Origin: Firm-04 sp045600205
GTDB taxonomy: Bacteria; Bacillota; Clostridia; Oscillospirales; Ruminococcaceae
NCBI GenBank assembly: GCA_045600205.1
Contig: JAZRXM010000015.1
Location: forward strand, 1-60,066
Length of the DNA stretch: 60,066 nucleotides
Reading direction: 5' to 3'
Every line of letters starts with the position of its first letter. Positions within the stretch are counted from its first letter, which is position 1. This document shows, in pieces, positions 51,244-58,751 of this stretch. A program made the position numbers and the translations under genes. Under the pieces are notes generated by a model that saw only the letters and a program-made list of their open reading frames with translations, did no database searches and was not told the origin of the DNA.

Positions 51244-52209
51244 TTATTTGTTTTGCTCGGAGCTGCGTGCATATTCCTCGGTTTCACGCACGAGGAACAC
51301 AGGACGGTGCTTGACCTCCAGATATGTTTTGGAGAGGTAAAGTCCCAGCACGCCGATGCAGAGAAATTGCAATCCGCCAAGCAGCAGCGCTAAGGTGATC
51401 AGTGTGATCATAGCACCGCTCAGGTTCCCGACAATCAGCGCGATAATCAGGAAGAGCAGCGCGGCGATGCAGCAGAATGAGCCAAGAAAAATCGGCACGG
51501 AAAGCGGAAAGGTCGAGAAGCCGATGATGCCCTCGATCGAGTAGCGGAACAGTCCCCAGAAACTCCATGCAGTCGTACCTGCGGCGCGTTCCACATTTTC
51601 GTATTCGATGTATTTGACGCGGAAACCGACCCACGAGAAAATACCCTTGGAGAAGCGATTATATTCCGACATGGAAAGTACCGCATCGACCATCTGGCGG
51701 CTCATGAAGCGGAAATCCTGCGCTCCGTCAACAATTTCGGTCTGTGAGATCTTGTTCATGATCTTGTAGAACAATCTGGCAAACCACGAGCGGACGGGAG
51801 ATTCTCCCTGACGGCTGACCCTGCGCGTGGTGGCGCAATCATACTGACCGCTGGAAACCGCTTCGTACATTTGGGGCAAAAACGCGGGCGGATGCTGCAA
51901 ATCGGCATCCATGACGACGCAGTAATCGCCTTTGGCACTGGTCAGACCGGCATAAATGCCCGATTCTTTACCGAAATTACGCGAGAACGAGATATATCGC
52001 ACGCGGCTGTCCTTGCGGGCAAGCTCGCGCAGCAGCGTCAGCGTTTTGTCACGGGAACCGTCATCAATAAACACATATTCAAAGAGCAATTCGGGATGCT
52101 CAGCTGTCATTTGCGTGGAAATCTTCGTAATTTCCTCATAAAACATCGGCAGCACCTCCTGCTCGTTATAGCAGGGGACAATGACCGAAAGCAGTTTTGA
52201 ATCCGACAA
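51244..52209 (-). CDS. Family 2 glycosyltransferase with C-terminal membrane helices (GtrB/DPM1 type)
   Basis: The 321-residue protein is a polyprenyl-phosphate glycosyltransferase: VIVPCYNEQEVLP, IDDGSRDKT (49-52 DDGS), GDYCVVMDADLQHPP with the DAD motif at 101-103, and two membrane helices (~235-262 and ~270-293). It moves a sugar from a nucleotide donor to lipid phosphate for surface glycans. The start is TTG 52209, supported by GAGGAGG seven bases upstream. The promoter is at 52283-52311. It is the first gene of the long minus-strand run that includes queT and the pur genes. Confidence 0.9.
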   Translation of the reverse strand: MSDSKLLSVIVPCYNEQEVLPMFYEEITKISTQMTAEHPELLFEYVFIDDGSRDKTLTLLRELARKDSRVRYISFSRNFGKESGIYAGLTSAKGDYCVVMDADLQHPPAFLPQMYEAVSSGQYDCATTRRVSRQGESPVRSWFARLFYKIMNKISQTEIVDGAQDFRFMSRQMVDAVLSMSEYNRFSKGIFSWVGFRVKYIEYENVERAAGTTAWSFWGLFRYSIEGIIGFSTFPLSVPIFLGSFCCIAALLFLIIALIVGNLSGAMITLITLALLLGGLQFLCIGVLGLYLSKTYLEVKHRPVFLVRETEEYARSSEQNK

Positions 52210-52282
52210 GAGAATGCCTCCTCTTAGTTAAAATCCTTGAAAAACAAGCATAAGACAGAGTTTACCTAATCATACACTATAC

Positions 52283-52311
52283 ATTATACCGCAATGCAGC
52301 AGAAATTGCAA
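52283..52311 (-). promoter_or_regulatory. Promoter of the glycosyltransferase-led transcript
   Basis: On the minus strand TTGCAA (52311-52306), a 17-base spacer, TATAAT (52288-52283), with a ~70-base leader. Confidence 0.78.
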
Positions 52312-52386
52312 GAGCAGACGACAATTTTCTTTCACAGAAATTGCCTGCAAATTCTGCGCGGTTTTTGTGTAGTACAGACGGAAAGC

Positions 52387-52422
52387 GCAACGTCCCGCAC
52401 GCGGTTGGGCACGGGACGTTGC
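52387..52422 (-). terminator. Terminator-like hairpin after gerC
   Basis: An 11-bp perfect stem (52387-52397 and 52412-52422) follows the gerC stop on the minus strand. Only a short T-poor stretch (GCTTTCCG) follows, so efficiency is uncertain. Confidence 0.6.
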
Positions 52423-52433
52423 AGTCGGGGCGG

Positions 52434-53315
52434 CTATTGCACGGTGACAGAAATCCCGGCAGTTTGCAATTGCGCAGCGGACGGCATGGAAATATTCGAT
52501 TTTGCGGCGATTTCTTGCAGATTGCAAGTGTCTGTGCCGTTTGCGCAGACCGCTTCCCTTAGAAATGCGGTGAGCATTTTCGTGACGATTGCTTTGGCGG
52601 TATCGAAATCTCCGGATTTCACGGAAATCTGCGCATGGACGGAGAGTGAAAGCCCTGCCGTACTTTCGGCGAGATTGATATGGCATTTGCAGCTTTTTAG
52701 CGATATTGCGATATTTTCGGCAGCGAAGGACCAGTTTTCCCATTGCCCGCAGAGTAATGTTGCACCACGGGCTGCATCTTCTGAAATTACCGATAATACG
52801 TGCGATTCATCACACACTGCAAGCCGCAGCGTGTCGCCTTGCAGATACGGCAAAAGCGTTGTGCGAGTGCTTGCCTGCAAATCTCCGACAATATCCCCAA
52901 CTGTGCGCAGAGGAATCAGCCCTGTCCGCACGGCGGCGTCCAATCTGTCGGATATATCCGTATTATCGTCGATTTCAGGCGATTGATCCGTCAGCAGCAC
53001 GGGACAGGTCGGTACAATCAGACGCGCAGCAAGCAAATCCCGCAAGAATGCGAGATTTTCGTTCTGTATCGCCAAAATTGCCAGATGCCCCAGCGAAATA
53101 TCCCATCCGGATGCCTGTGAGAGCGCATCCGGCAGCAAAAGCGGCGAATGGTATGCGGCGGAAACGGGCGAATCTTCATCGTAGCATAGTATTTGCGCGG
53201 TTTTCGTGCAGCCGTTGATTGCCAGCAGCTTGCCGTATCTTCTGCTGCGGATATCCGTACAGCCACTCGGAATCAGTGCGCAGAATACAAGTAATATCGA
53301 AAAAAATCGTTTCAT
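52434..53315 (-). CDS. gerC: Spore germination lipoprotein, Ger(x)C family
   Basis: The 293-residue protein has a lipoprotein signal (IPSGC, Cys19) and the Ger(x)C layout: an N-terminal domain with LLAINGCTKTAQILCYDED and LGHLAILAIQNENL, and a C-terminal domain (~180-290) with LLCGQWENWSF and an alternating strand-helix pattern. It is the outer-face lipoprotein of a nutrient germinant receptor. ATG 53315 follows AAAGGAG and overlaps the gerB stop (4 bases). It is ~80 residues shorter than typical GerAC and diverged, so the family is recognised mainly from the operon. Confidence 0.75.
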   Translation of the reverse strand: MKRFFSILLVFCALIPSGCTDIRSRRYGKLLAINGCTKTAQILCYDEDSPVSAAYHSPLLLPDALSQASGWDISLGHLAILAIQNENLAFLRDLLAARLIVPTCPVLLTDQSPEIDDNTDISDRLDAAVRTGLIPLRTVGDIVGDLQASTRTTLLPYLQGDTLRLAVCDESHVLSVISEDAARGATLLCGQWENWSFAAENIAISLKSCKCHINLAESTAGLSLSVHAQISVKSGDFDTAKAIVTKMLTAFLREAVCANGTDTCNLQEIAAKSNISMPSAAQLQTAGISVTVQ

Positions 53316-54256
53316 GCGGCGTGCTCCTTTCTCGGCATCCATGCGGCGATGCAGAGAAACACGGAAATTGCTGCGATTGTCAGCCCGCTCGGTGGATATA
53401 TTATAAATAGTATGGTGAATGCGGTCAGCGCAATAACGCCCGTACAACGCATCTGCGTGGACTGTTTGGCGTGAATGAAGCAAAATCGCAGCAAAAACGT
53501 GATTGTCAGCAGACTGCATCCGACTGCGAGCATCCACCACATTCCGTCCGTGCGGAGTGTATCAGAAAACGGTACACGCTGCAAAAGCATTAAAAACGGC
53601 GAACCTCCGTTGATTTGCAAGCGTCCGCATTGCATTGCCCCATAGAGAATCATCAACGGAAAGAACGAGATTCGTACCGCAAACCATATCCATGCTGCGC
53701 GTTTTCCGCGTTTTTGCGAGGATTCTATTATGATTGGAAGCAGGGCTGTTTCGGCGCTGTCAGCCCATTCCTGCCAGATCGGAGGTGACGGAATCTGACT
53801 CCATAAGGAGAGCACTTTGGCAGAGGAGCGTCCGCCGAGCGGCAACAGAATGAATGCCAGAATTGTCGCAGACAAGAGAAAAATCGCAGCTCTGCTCTCG
53901 GAAAAGCGTGGCAGCGAGAGAATATATCCGACCGTGATCGTCAGCAACGCGATTGTCCATGCGGGGTGCGGCGCATCCGCCTGAACGAGAAAACGGTAGG
54001 TATCTGCGGCAGATTTGGCGGCGAGCAGAAGGGCAAATCCCCGTGCGGCGTATGATGCGGGATCCCAAACACGGTATCCTGATTTTCTAAGCAGAAACGG
54101 AAAAATCAGCAACAGCTGCACGGCGGCTGTGATGGCACTCTGTACGGCAAATGCGGAGGAGTACGGCACGGTGCCACAGAAAAAATGCGTCAGTCTGGTG
54201 ATAATCAGCAGAGCGCAGATTTCCGTGGCAGATGGCTCAATTTTGGCTTGTATCAT
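53312..54256 (-). CDS. gerB: Spore germination membrane protein, GerAB family
   Basis: The 314-residue protein has ten predicted membrane helices and resembles GerAB, an amino-acid-permease-like subunit that binds the germinant. It starts IEPSATEICALLIITRL, where the family has a short helix break, and has a soluble loop around SLWSQIPSPPIWQEWADS. The ATG at 54256 lies inside the end of gerA (20-base overlap); a GTG at 54274 is an alternative. Its stop overlaps gerC. The sequence is divergent, and the call rests on topology and position between gerA and gerC. Confidence 0.75.
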   Translation of the reverse strand: MIQAKIEPSATEICALLIITRLTHFFCGTVPYSSAFAVQSAITAAVQLLLIFPFLLRKSGYRVWDPASYAARGFALLLAAKSAADTYRFLVQADAPHPAWTIALLTITVGYILSLPRFSESRAAIFLLSATILAFILLPLGGRSSAKVLSLWSQIPSPPIWQEWADSAETALLPIIIESSQKRGKRAAWIWFAVRISFFPLMILYGAMQCGRLQINGGSPFLMLLQRVPFSDTLRTDGMWWMLAVGCSLLTITFLLRFCFIHAKQSTQMRCTGVIALTAFTILFIIYPPSGLTIAAISVFLCIAAWMPRKEHAA

Positions 54257-55712
54257 GACTCTGACGCACCTCACTTACGTGAAAATTTCCTGTGGACAGC
54301 CGTCGAAACCCGATGCGCACGAAAACATCTCGCAGACGGCTTGCCCGCAGCGGCGCAAACGGTGCAGTTACGGGATAGCCGAACACCTCGGCGGCACAGA
54401 GATTGCAGAGGATGCCCATGCCGACCACTGCAACTCCCGATAGTCCGCAGACTGCCGCTGATAGTATCAGTAAAGGACGTAAAATCGTCAATATGCTGTG
54501 TAATTCGGGTGTCACGAAACCTGCCGTGACCGATAACACTGTGATTGTCAGAACGGGTGTGCTGACCAATCCGGAATTGACTGCGGCATCGCCGATAAGT
54601 AATCCACCGACAATGCTGACTGCCCCGCCAACCGCTTTGGGCAATCGAAGTCCCGCCTCGCGCACGACCTCAAACATGAATAGCACACCAAGCATTTCCG
54701 CGGTGAGCGAAAATGGCGCATTTTGCTCGGCTTTTGCAAGAATTTGCAGCAGCGTGGGATTCAACAGCTCGGGGTGAAACACAGCAATTGCGAGATAAAT
54801 CGCGGGCAGTGCCAACGCAATGACAAACGCCGCCAGCTTGAGAATACGAATCAGTGTGGCATATGCGGGCGATTCGTTGTAGTCGTCAAGTGTTTGGAAA
54901 TTTTCCCAGAACAGTTGCGGTATTACAAGCGAAAACGGCGTACCATCAATTAAAATGGCAACTCTGCCTTCGAGCAGCTTGGCACACAAAACATCAGGAC
55001 GCTCCGTTGTGCCCACGCTGTGGAACAGATGCGCATCCCGTTCCTCCAGAAACGGTCGGACATATCCACTGGACAATACTGTTTCAAGCGGCAGATTTTC
55101 GAGCTTCTCCTTGATTTTACGGATCAACTCCTGCGACACGCGATTCTGCATCCAGATGATGCACAGATCTGTCTGCGAAATACTTCCGACCGTCAGAATT
55201 TGCATGGTCAGCAGGGGGGATTTCATCCTTCGGCGGATCAGGGAAAGATTTGTTCGCAGATGCTCGGTAAATCCTTCTTTTGCACCGTAGATGTTTTGTT
55301 CCCCGTCAGGTTCTCCGATGCTCCGCGAGGCGTAGCCCTGCACCCCGAGTGCCAGACATTCCGTACATCCGTCCAGAAAAATGACTGCGAATCCTGCTGC
55401 CAGCATCCGTGAGATGACTTCGAAATCCTGTGCAGTCTGCGTATCCGTGGAAAGAATCAGTTTATCTCGCAGATACATCAAAAATGATGTTGCGGACGGA
55501 AACTGCTCTTTGATTTCATTGAGCGGAGCAAGCACCATTTGTGCAAGCGTTGCAGTAGAAAGCATCCCTTCGCAGCAAATCAGTGCGGCACGGATTCCGC
55601 CAAGCTGCACACGGGTAATCAGCAAATCTGCGGAATTTGCCCAGATTTTGCGCAGGCTTGTAAGATTATCTTCGAGCGAAATTGTCAGGCGGGATGAGTT
55701 GTTCTGCGGCAT
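54237..55712 (-). CDS. gerA: Spore germination protein, GerA family
   Basis: The 491-residue protein is the GerAA-type subunit: a soluble N-terminal domain (~15-270: RDKLILSTDTQTAQDFEVISRMLAAGFAVIFLDG in parts, GYASRSIGEPDGEQNIYGAKEGFTE) and a C-terminal membrane domain (~285-450) with ALPAIYLAIAVFHPELLN, AEMLGVLFMFEVVREAGLRLPK and a SIVGGLLIGDAAV stretch. The REAGLRLP and IGEP/RGPKEGF-like motifs are family hallmarks. ATG 55712 has GGAGG eight bases upstream. It heads a gerA-gerB-gerC operon. Confidence 0.93.
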   Translation of the reverse strand: MPQNNSSRLTISLEDNLTSLRKIWANSADLLITRVQLGGIRAALICCEGMLSTATLAQMVLAPLNEIKEQFPSATSFLMYLRDKLILSTDTQTAQDFEVISRMLAAGFAVIFLDGCTECLALGVQGYASRSIGEPDGEQNIYGAKEGFTEHLRTNLSLIRRRMKSPLLTMQILTVGSISQTDLCIIWMQNRVSQELIRKIKEKLENLPLETVLSSGYVRPFLEERDAHLFHSVGTTERPDVLCAKLLEGRVAILIDGTPFSLVIPQLFWENFQTLDDYNESPAYATLIRILKLAAFVIALALPAIYLAIAVFHPELLNPTLLQILAKAEQNAPFSLTAEMLGVLFMFEVVREAGLRLPKAVGGAVSIVGGLLIGDAAVNSGLVSTPVLTITVLSVTAGFVTPELHSILTILRPLLILSAAVCGLSGVAVVGMGILCNLCAAEVFGYPVTAPFAPLRASRLRDVFVRIGFRRLSTGNFHVSEVRQSHDTSQN

Positions 55713-55748
55713 ATGCGCACCTCCGTTTCGTGTGAATACATATATAAA

Positions 55749-55777
55749 TAGTATATCGCAGCATTGCCAAAAAATAC
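55749..55777 (-). promoter_or_regulatory. Possible sigma-G-type promoter of the ger operon
   Basis: On the minus strand GTATT (55777-55773), a 17-base spacer, TATACTA (55755-55749). This is close to the forespore sigma-G pattern (GHATR, 17-18 bases, CATWHTA) and differs from the TATAAT promoters elsewhere in the window. One base in each box is off consensus. Confidence 0.4.
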
Positions 55778-55835
55778 GGCGACGCAGAAGGGAAAATTTG
55801 GCGGTGGGGAAAAACGCGCTTCCTGAAGAAAAAAG

Positions 55836-55864
55836 TTGCTTTTTTCAGAAAAGAATGCTATAAT
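55836..55864 (+). promoter_or_regulatory. Promoter of the CapA-like gene
   Basis: TTGCTT (55836-55841), a 17-base spacer, TATAAT (55859-55864) with TGC before it. An 8-bp inverted repeat (GAAAAAAG 55828-55835, CTTTTTTC 55839-55846) overlaps the -35 box. Confidence 0.75.
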
Positions 55865-55927
55865 AAAAGTACTTGTGATTTTGCCCTGATTTTTGGGCGA
55901 CAGGCGACTGATAGAAGGGAACACGAC

Positions 55928-57205
55928 ATGATGACAAAAGCAAAATCCATTGCGCTGCTGCTTTCTGCGGCGATGTTCTGCGGACTTGCAGGCTGTGAAA
56001 AGATTACCGTCAATTCGGGCGCAGAAAACAATCCGAATGTATCAGGCGGTACCATGGCTCCGATACAGACTACCGCAGCCACAACGACTTCCACTACGGT
56101 TGAGGTGATTCCGAATCCGACTGTTCATATGGTTGCAGTCGGCGATAATCTCGTACAGACGGGCGTTTACCGCGCTGCGCAGAATTGGGCTTCGGACGGT
56201 ACCTACGATTTTACAAAAACCTACGAGAATATCGAACCGCTGGTGCAGGCTGCCGATGTTGCAATTATCAATCAGGAAACTCTGATTTGCGGCGGTAATT
56301 TTGAAATCAGCGGCTCCGGATTCAACTTCAATTCGCCCGTACAGCTTGGCGATGAAATGGTCAAGATCGGTTTTGACGTCTTTACATTGGCAAACAACCA
56401 TATCCGTGATAAGGGCATGGATGGACTGGTGTCCTGCATGGACTACTGGGATGAGATGATGCAGAAGCATGATATCCTCGCTTACGGCGTTTACCGTGAT
56501 GCTGCTGACCGCGACAACATCCGTGTACGTGAGGTCAACGGTATGAAAATTGCGTATCTCGGCTATGCGGAGCATTTGAATGGATATAAAATTGCTGCTG
56601 ACTCGCCGATTACCGTCAGCTTCACCTCGGATGAGGCTTTGATTGAGCGACAGATTAAAGAAGCAAAAGAGATTGCGGATGCAGTTATTGTGCAGGCGCA
56701 TTGGGGCGCAGAGGATACGCATAATGTCGTACCTGCTGTAAAAGAACTCGCCAATAAAATGGTGCTCTGGGGCGCTGATGTGGTATTGGGCGGACATTCG
56801 CACACCGCACAGACCATGGAATACATTACCCGTGAGGACGGTTCCAAGGGCTTTGTATTCTATTCTTTGGGCAATTTCATCTCCGCACAGACCGACAACT
56901 TCAATTGCGTCGGTGAAATGGGCGATTTCCAGTTGACGAAGGATCTGACCACAGGCGAGCTGATTGTCAGCGATGTGAAGTGCATCCCGATCATCACGCA
57001 CTATGATAACGGAAAATTTGCCAACCTCCGCCTGTATCCATACTATATGTATACGCCGGAATTGGCGAGCAGTCACGGTTTGCCGTACGCACCGCTTGGC
57101 ACGGCAAAAAGCTTTAATATGGATGTTATCAACAAAATCATTGATGCGAATATCCCGGCAGAGTTCCAGTATCTCGAGGAACCGACATGGCTCACAGAGA
57201 ATTGA
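55928..57205 (+). CDS. CapA/PgsA-like metallophosphatase-fold lipoprotein
   Basis: The 425-residue protein has a lipoprotein signal (LAGC, Cys23), a threonine-rich linker (~47-60) and a CapA domain (~65-375): VAVGDNLVQTGVY, ADVAIINQETLI, TLANNHIRDKG, YLGYAEHLNG, VIVQAHWGAED, VLGGHSHTAQ and YSLGNFISAQ. CapA proteins of poly-gamma-glutamate systems have this calcineurin-like fold; alone, without capBC, the role is unknown, and surface glycan or spore functions are possible. GAAGGGA precedes ATG 55928. It diverges from the ger operon. Confidence 0.88.
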   Translation: MMTKAKSIALLLSAAMFCGLAGCEKITVNSGAENNPNVSGGTMAPIQTTAATTTSTTVEVIPNPTVHMVAVGDNLVQTGVYRAAQNWASDGTYDFTKTYENIEPLVQAADVAIINQETLICGGNFEISGSGFNFNSPVQLGDEMVKIGFDVFTLANNHIRDKGMDGLVSCMDYWDEMMQKHDILAYGVYRDAADRDNIRVREVNGMKIAYLGYAEHLNGYKIAADSPITVSFTSDEALIERQIKEAKEIADAVIVQAHWGAEDTHNVVPAVKELANKMVLWGADVVLGGHSHTAQTMEYITREDGSKGFVFYSLGNFISAQTDNFNCVGEMGDFQLTKDLTTGELIVSDVKCIPIITHYDNGKFANLRLYPYYMYTPELASSHGLPYAPLGTAKSFNMDVINKIIDANIPAEFQYLEEPTWLTEN

Positions 57206-57389
57206 AATTTGTATAAATTGTAAACTTTCTGTGAAAAAATACACTCTTTTTGTTAACTGAAAAGGGTATTTCATATCTCGTTCAAATGCTCTAAAGCACC
57301 GATTTTGGCGATATTTGGGCTAAAAATGAATGCTCTTTGAGTATATTGAACAATTATACAGCTTGCATTTTATCAATATTTACAAAAAG

Positions 57390-57420
57390 GCATCCAAAGT
57401 CTTGACTTTGGATGCTTTGT
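57390..57420 (+). terminator. Terminator after the CapA-like gene
   Basis: An 11-bp perfect stem (57390-57400 and 57405-57415) with a 4-base loop, then TTTGTTC. Confidence 0.85.
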
Positions 57421-57542
57421 TCATTATAATGGTAATAAGCCGTAGTGTGCGGATAAGTATACCCTTTTGACCCGCGTAAATCGGGGAATTTGTTGGCGGA
57501 CAGCTGATAAATGAGTATACAAATTCCGTTCCCACACGAAAG

Positions 57543-57614
57543 TTGTAACACATTTTCAGGTTATTTTGGGATAGGGGTGTTACAATGAGCTGAGGCAAAG
57601 CAGGGGTGCTTTGC
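57543..57614 (+). promoter_or_regulatory. Inverted repeats upstream of the scaffoldin adaptor gene
   Basis: TTGTAACAC (57543-57551) and GTGTTACAA (57577-57585) are exact complements 25 bases apart. Ten bases further on, an 8-bp perfect hairpin (57595-57602 and 57607-57614) carries a GGGG loop without a T-run. The first could be a binding site for a dimeric regulator; the second probably lies in the mRNA leader. Confidence 0.5.
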
Positions 57615-57693
57615 TTGAACCTGTATATATGAAGAGTGGTGTATCAGCGCACCCCTCGGAATATATAAATAACATGAAAGAAGGAGGAAACGA

Positions 57694-58533
57694 ATGAAGG
57701 CGCAGAAGGCAATCGCAGGCATACTGGCATCCACGCTTGCGGCAGTCGCACTGCGGAGCTTGACGCAGCTTCAGGCAAATGCGGATACGACCGATATCGC
57801 AGCAATATCAATCAGTACGGTTATTGCAGAGATAGACGGCTCGTTTTCCACAACACTGAATCTGGATAAGCTTCCGAAAAAGGGACTGTGCGCGTTGGAT
57901 CTGGCAGTGGCTTACGATGCAGCTGCTCTGGATATCACCGAGGTGGAACTGCTCTACGATACAGGCGCGGAAGCGGCTGAAGTGGTGGTGACACCTGAAC
58001 TCGAAGGAACCGTATTTACATACGAGGACTTCGGCGGCGAACTGCGAATACGATGGGCGACAGCTCTGAAAAATGCCGACTATTGGCTGCACGATGAGGT
58101 GCCTTTGCTGCGAATCAGCGGCAAGGTGGACAGCAGCCTCAGAGGATATCGCAAGATGCTTCGGCTTGTGCCGGCATCCCGCGAAACGTATGAGGGCTCT
58201 GGAGTCCGGAATACGGAAATCCTTGCCGGCTACGTTGACGAAAACGGGAAAGTATTCCAGTGCAAAACAGAATGTACCGACGGTGCTGTGTGGACCACGA
58301 TTGATGATACCGGTGCGACTATTTACTGGGACATCAACATGGACGCGCAGATCAACATGGCCGATGCCGTTCTGCTCTGCCGTATGATATCCGAAGAAAA
58401 ACTGACCTTAGGCGCCGCAGCATACGCAAACGCAGATTGGGAACACGACGGAATGCTGACGCTTTCTGATGTTACGCTGATGCTTCAGAATGTTCTGAAA
58501 AAGGACGAAGCCGCAGAAAGCACTGCAAACTAG
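57694..58533 (+). CDS. ScaC-like adaptor scaffoldin: one cohesin plus one dockerin
   Basis: The 279-residue secreted protein has a signal peptide (~1-30), a cohesin-like module (~35-185: strands with LCALDLAVAYDAAALDITEVEL in parts, FGGELRIRWAT, PLLRISGKV) and a C-terminal dockerin (~210-268) with two calcium-binding loops (DINMDAQINMADAVLL and ADWEHDGMLTLSDVTLML). This single-cohesin/single-dockerin layout and its position before a large scaffoldin match ScaC of the R. flavefaciens sca cluster, an adaptor that changes which enzymes dock. AAGGAGG lies just upstream. I infer the ScaC assignment from layout, not from identity. Confidence 0.78.
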   Translation: MKAQKAIAGILASTLAAVALRSLTQLQANADTTDIAAISISTVIAEIDGSFSTTLNLDKLPKKGLCALDLAVAYDAAALDITEVELLYDTGAEAAEVVVTPELEGTVFTYEDFGGELRIRWATALKNADYWLHDEVPLLRISGKVDSSLRGYRKMLRLVPASRETYEGSGVRNTEILAGYVDENGKVFQCKTECTDGAVWTTIDDTGATIYWDINMDAQINMADAVLLCRMISEEKLTLGAAAYANADWEHDGMLTLSDVTLMLQNVLKKDEAAESTAN

Positions 58534-58751
58534 CGTATTCTCACGGTAAATCCGTACACAGCACGGGCTCGTGTACAAAGTTCCGTAATATGCGGCCTAG
58601 TTATGAGGCGCGTATCTACTGCACCCATTCAAGAACCGGCAGCCGGCGGCGTATACCGCTTATGGTTCATGCCGGCGGAACAAGCCGTATCCAAGACCCC
58701 TAACAAAAACATTATGTTTCGGCAGTCCGAAACAGAAAGGAACAAGTTGTC
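58534..58751 (+). other. 218-base structured spacer between the adaptor and the scaffoldin
   Basis: No gene is seen. A hairpin with GTACAC/GTGTAC arms (58554-58559 and 58571-58576) follows the adaptor stop without a T-run. GC-rich self-complementary segments lie at ~58632-58680. A perfect 7-bp hairpin (58716-58722 and 58727-58733, 4-base loop) ends just before the AAAGGA ribosome site. This looks like an mRNA processing or stabilising region giving a separate scaffoldin message. Confidence 0.5.

Larger units (their letters stand above)
57206..57693 (+). other. 488-base intergenic region: terminator, then regulatory leader of the scaffoldin genes
   Basis: No gene is seen here. The terminator of the CapA-like gene lies at 57390-57420. 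After it come two AGTATAC copies (57457 and 57514 areas), a perfect 9-bp inverted repeat (TTGTAACAC 57543-57551, GTGTTACAA 57577-57585), an 8-bp hairpin with a GGGG loop (57595-57614), and an imperfect GAG(T/G)GGTG hairpin (~57634-57657) before AAGGAGG of the adaptor gene. No clean -35/-10 pair stands out, which suggests a regulator-dependent promoter. Confidence 0.6.
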
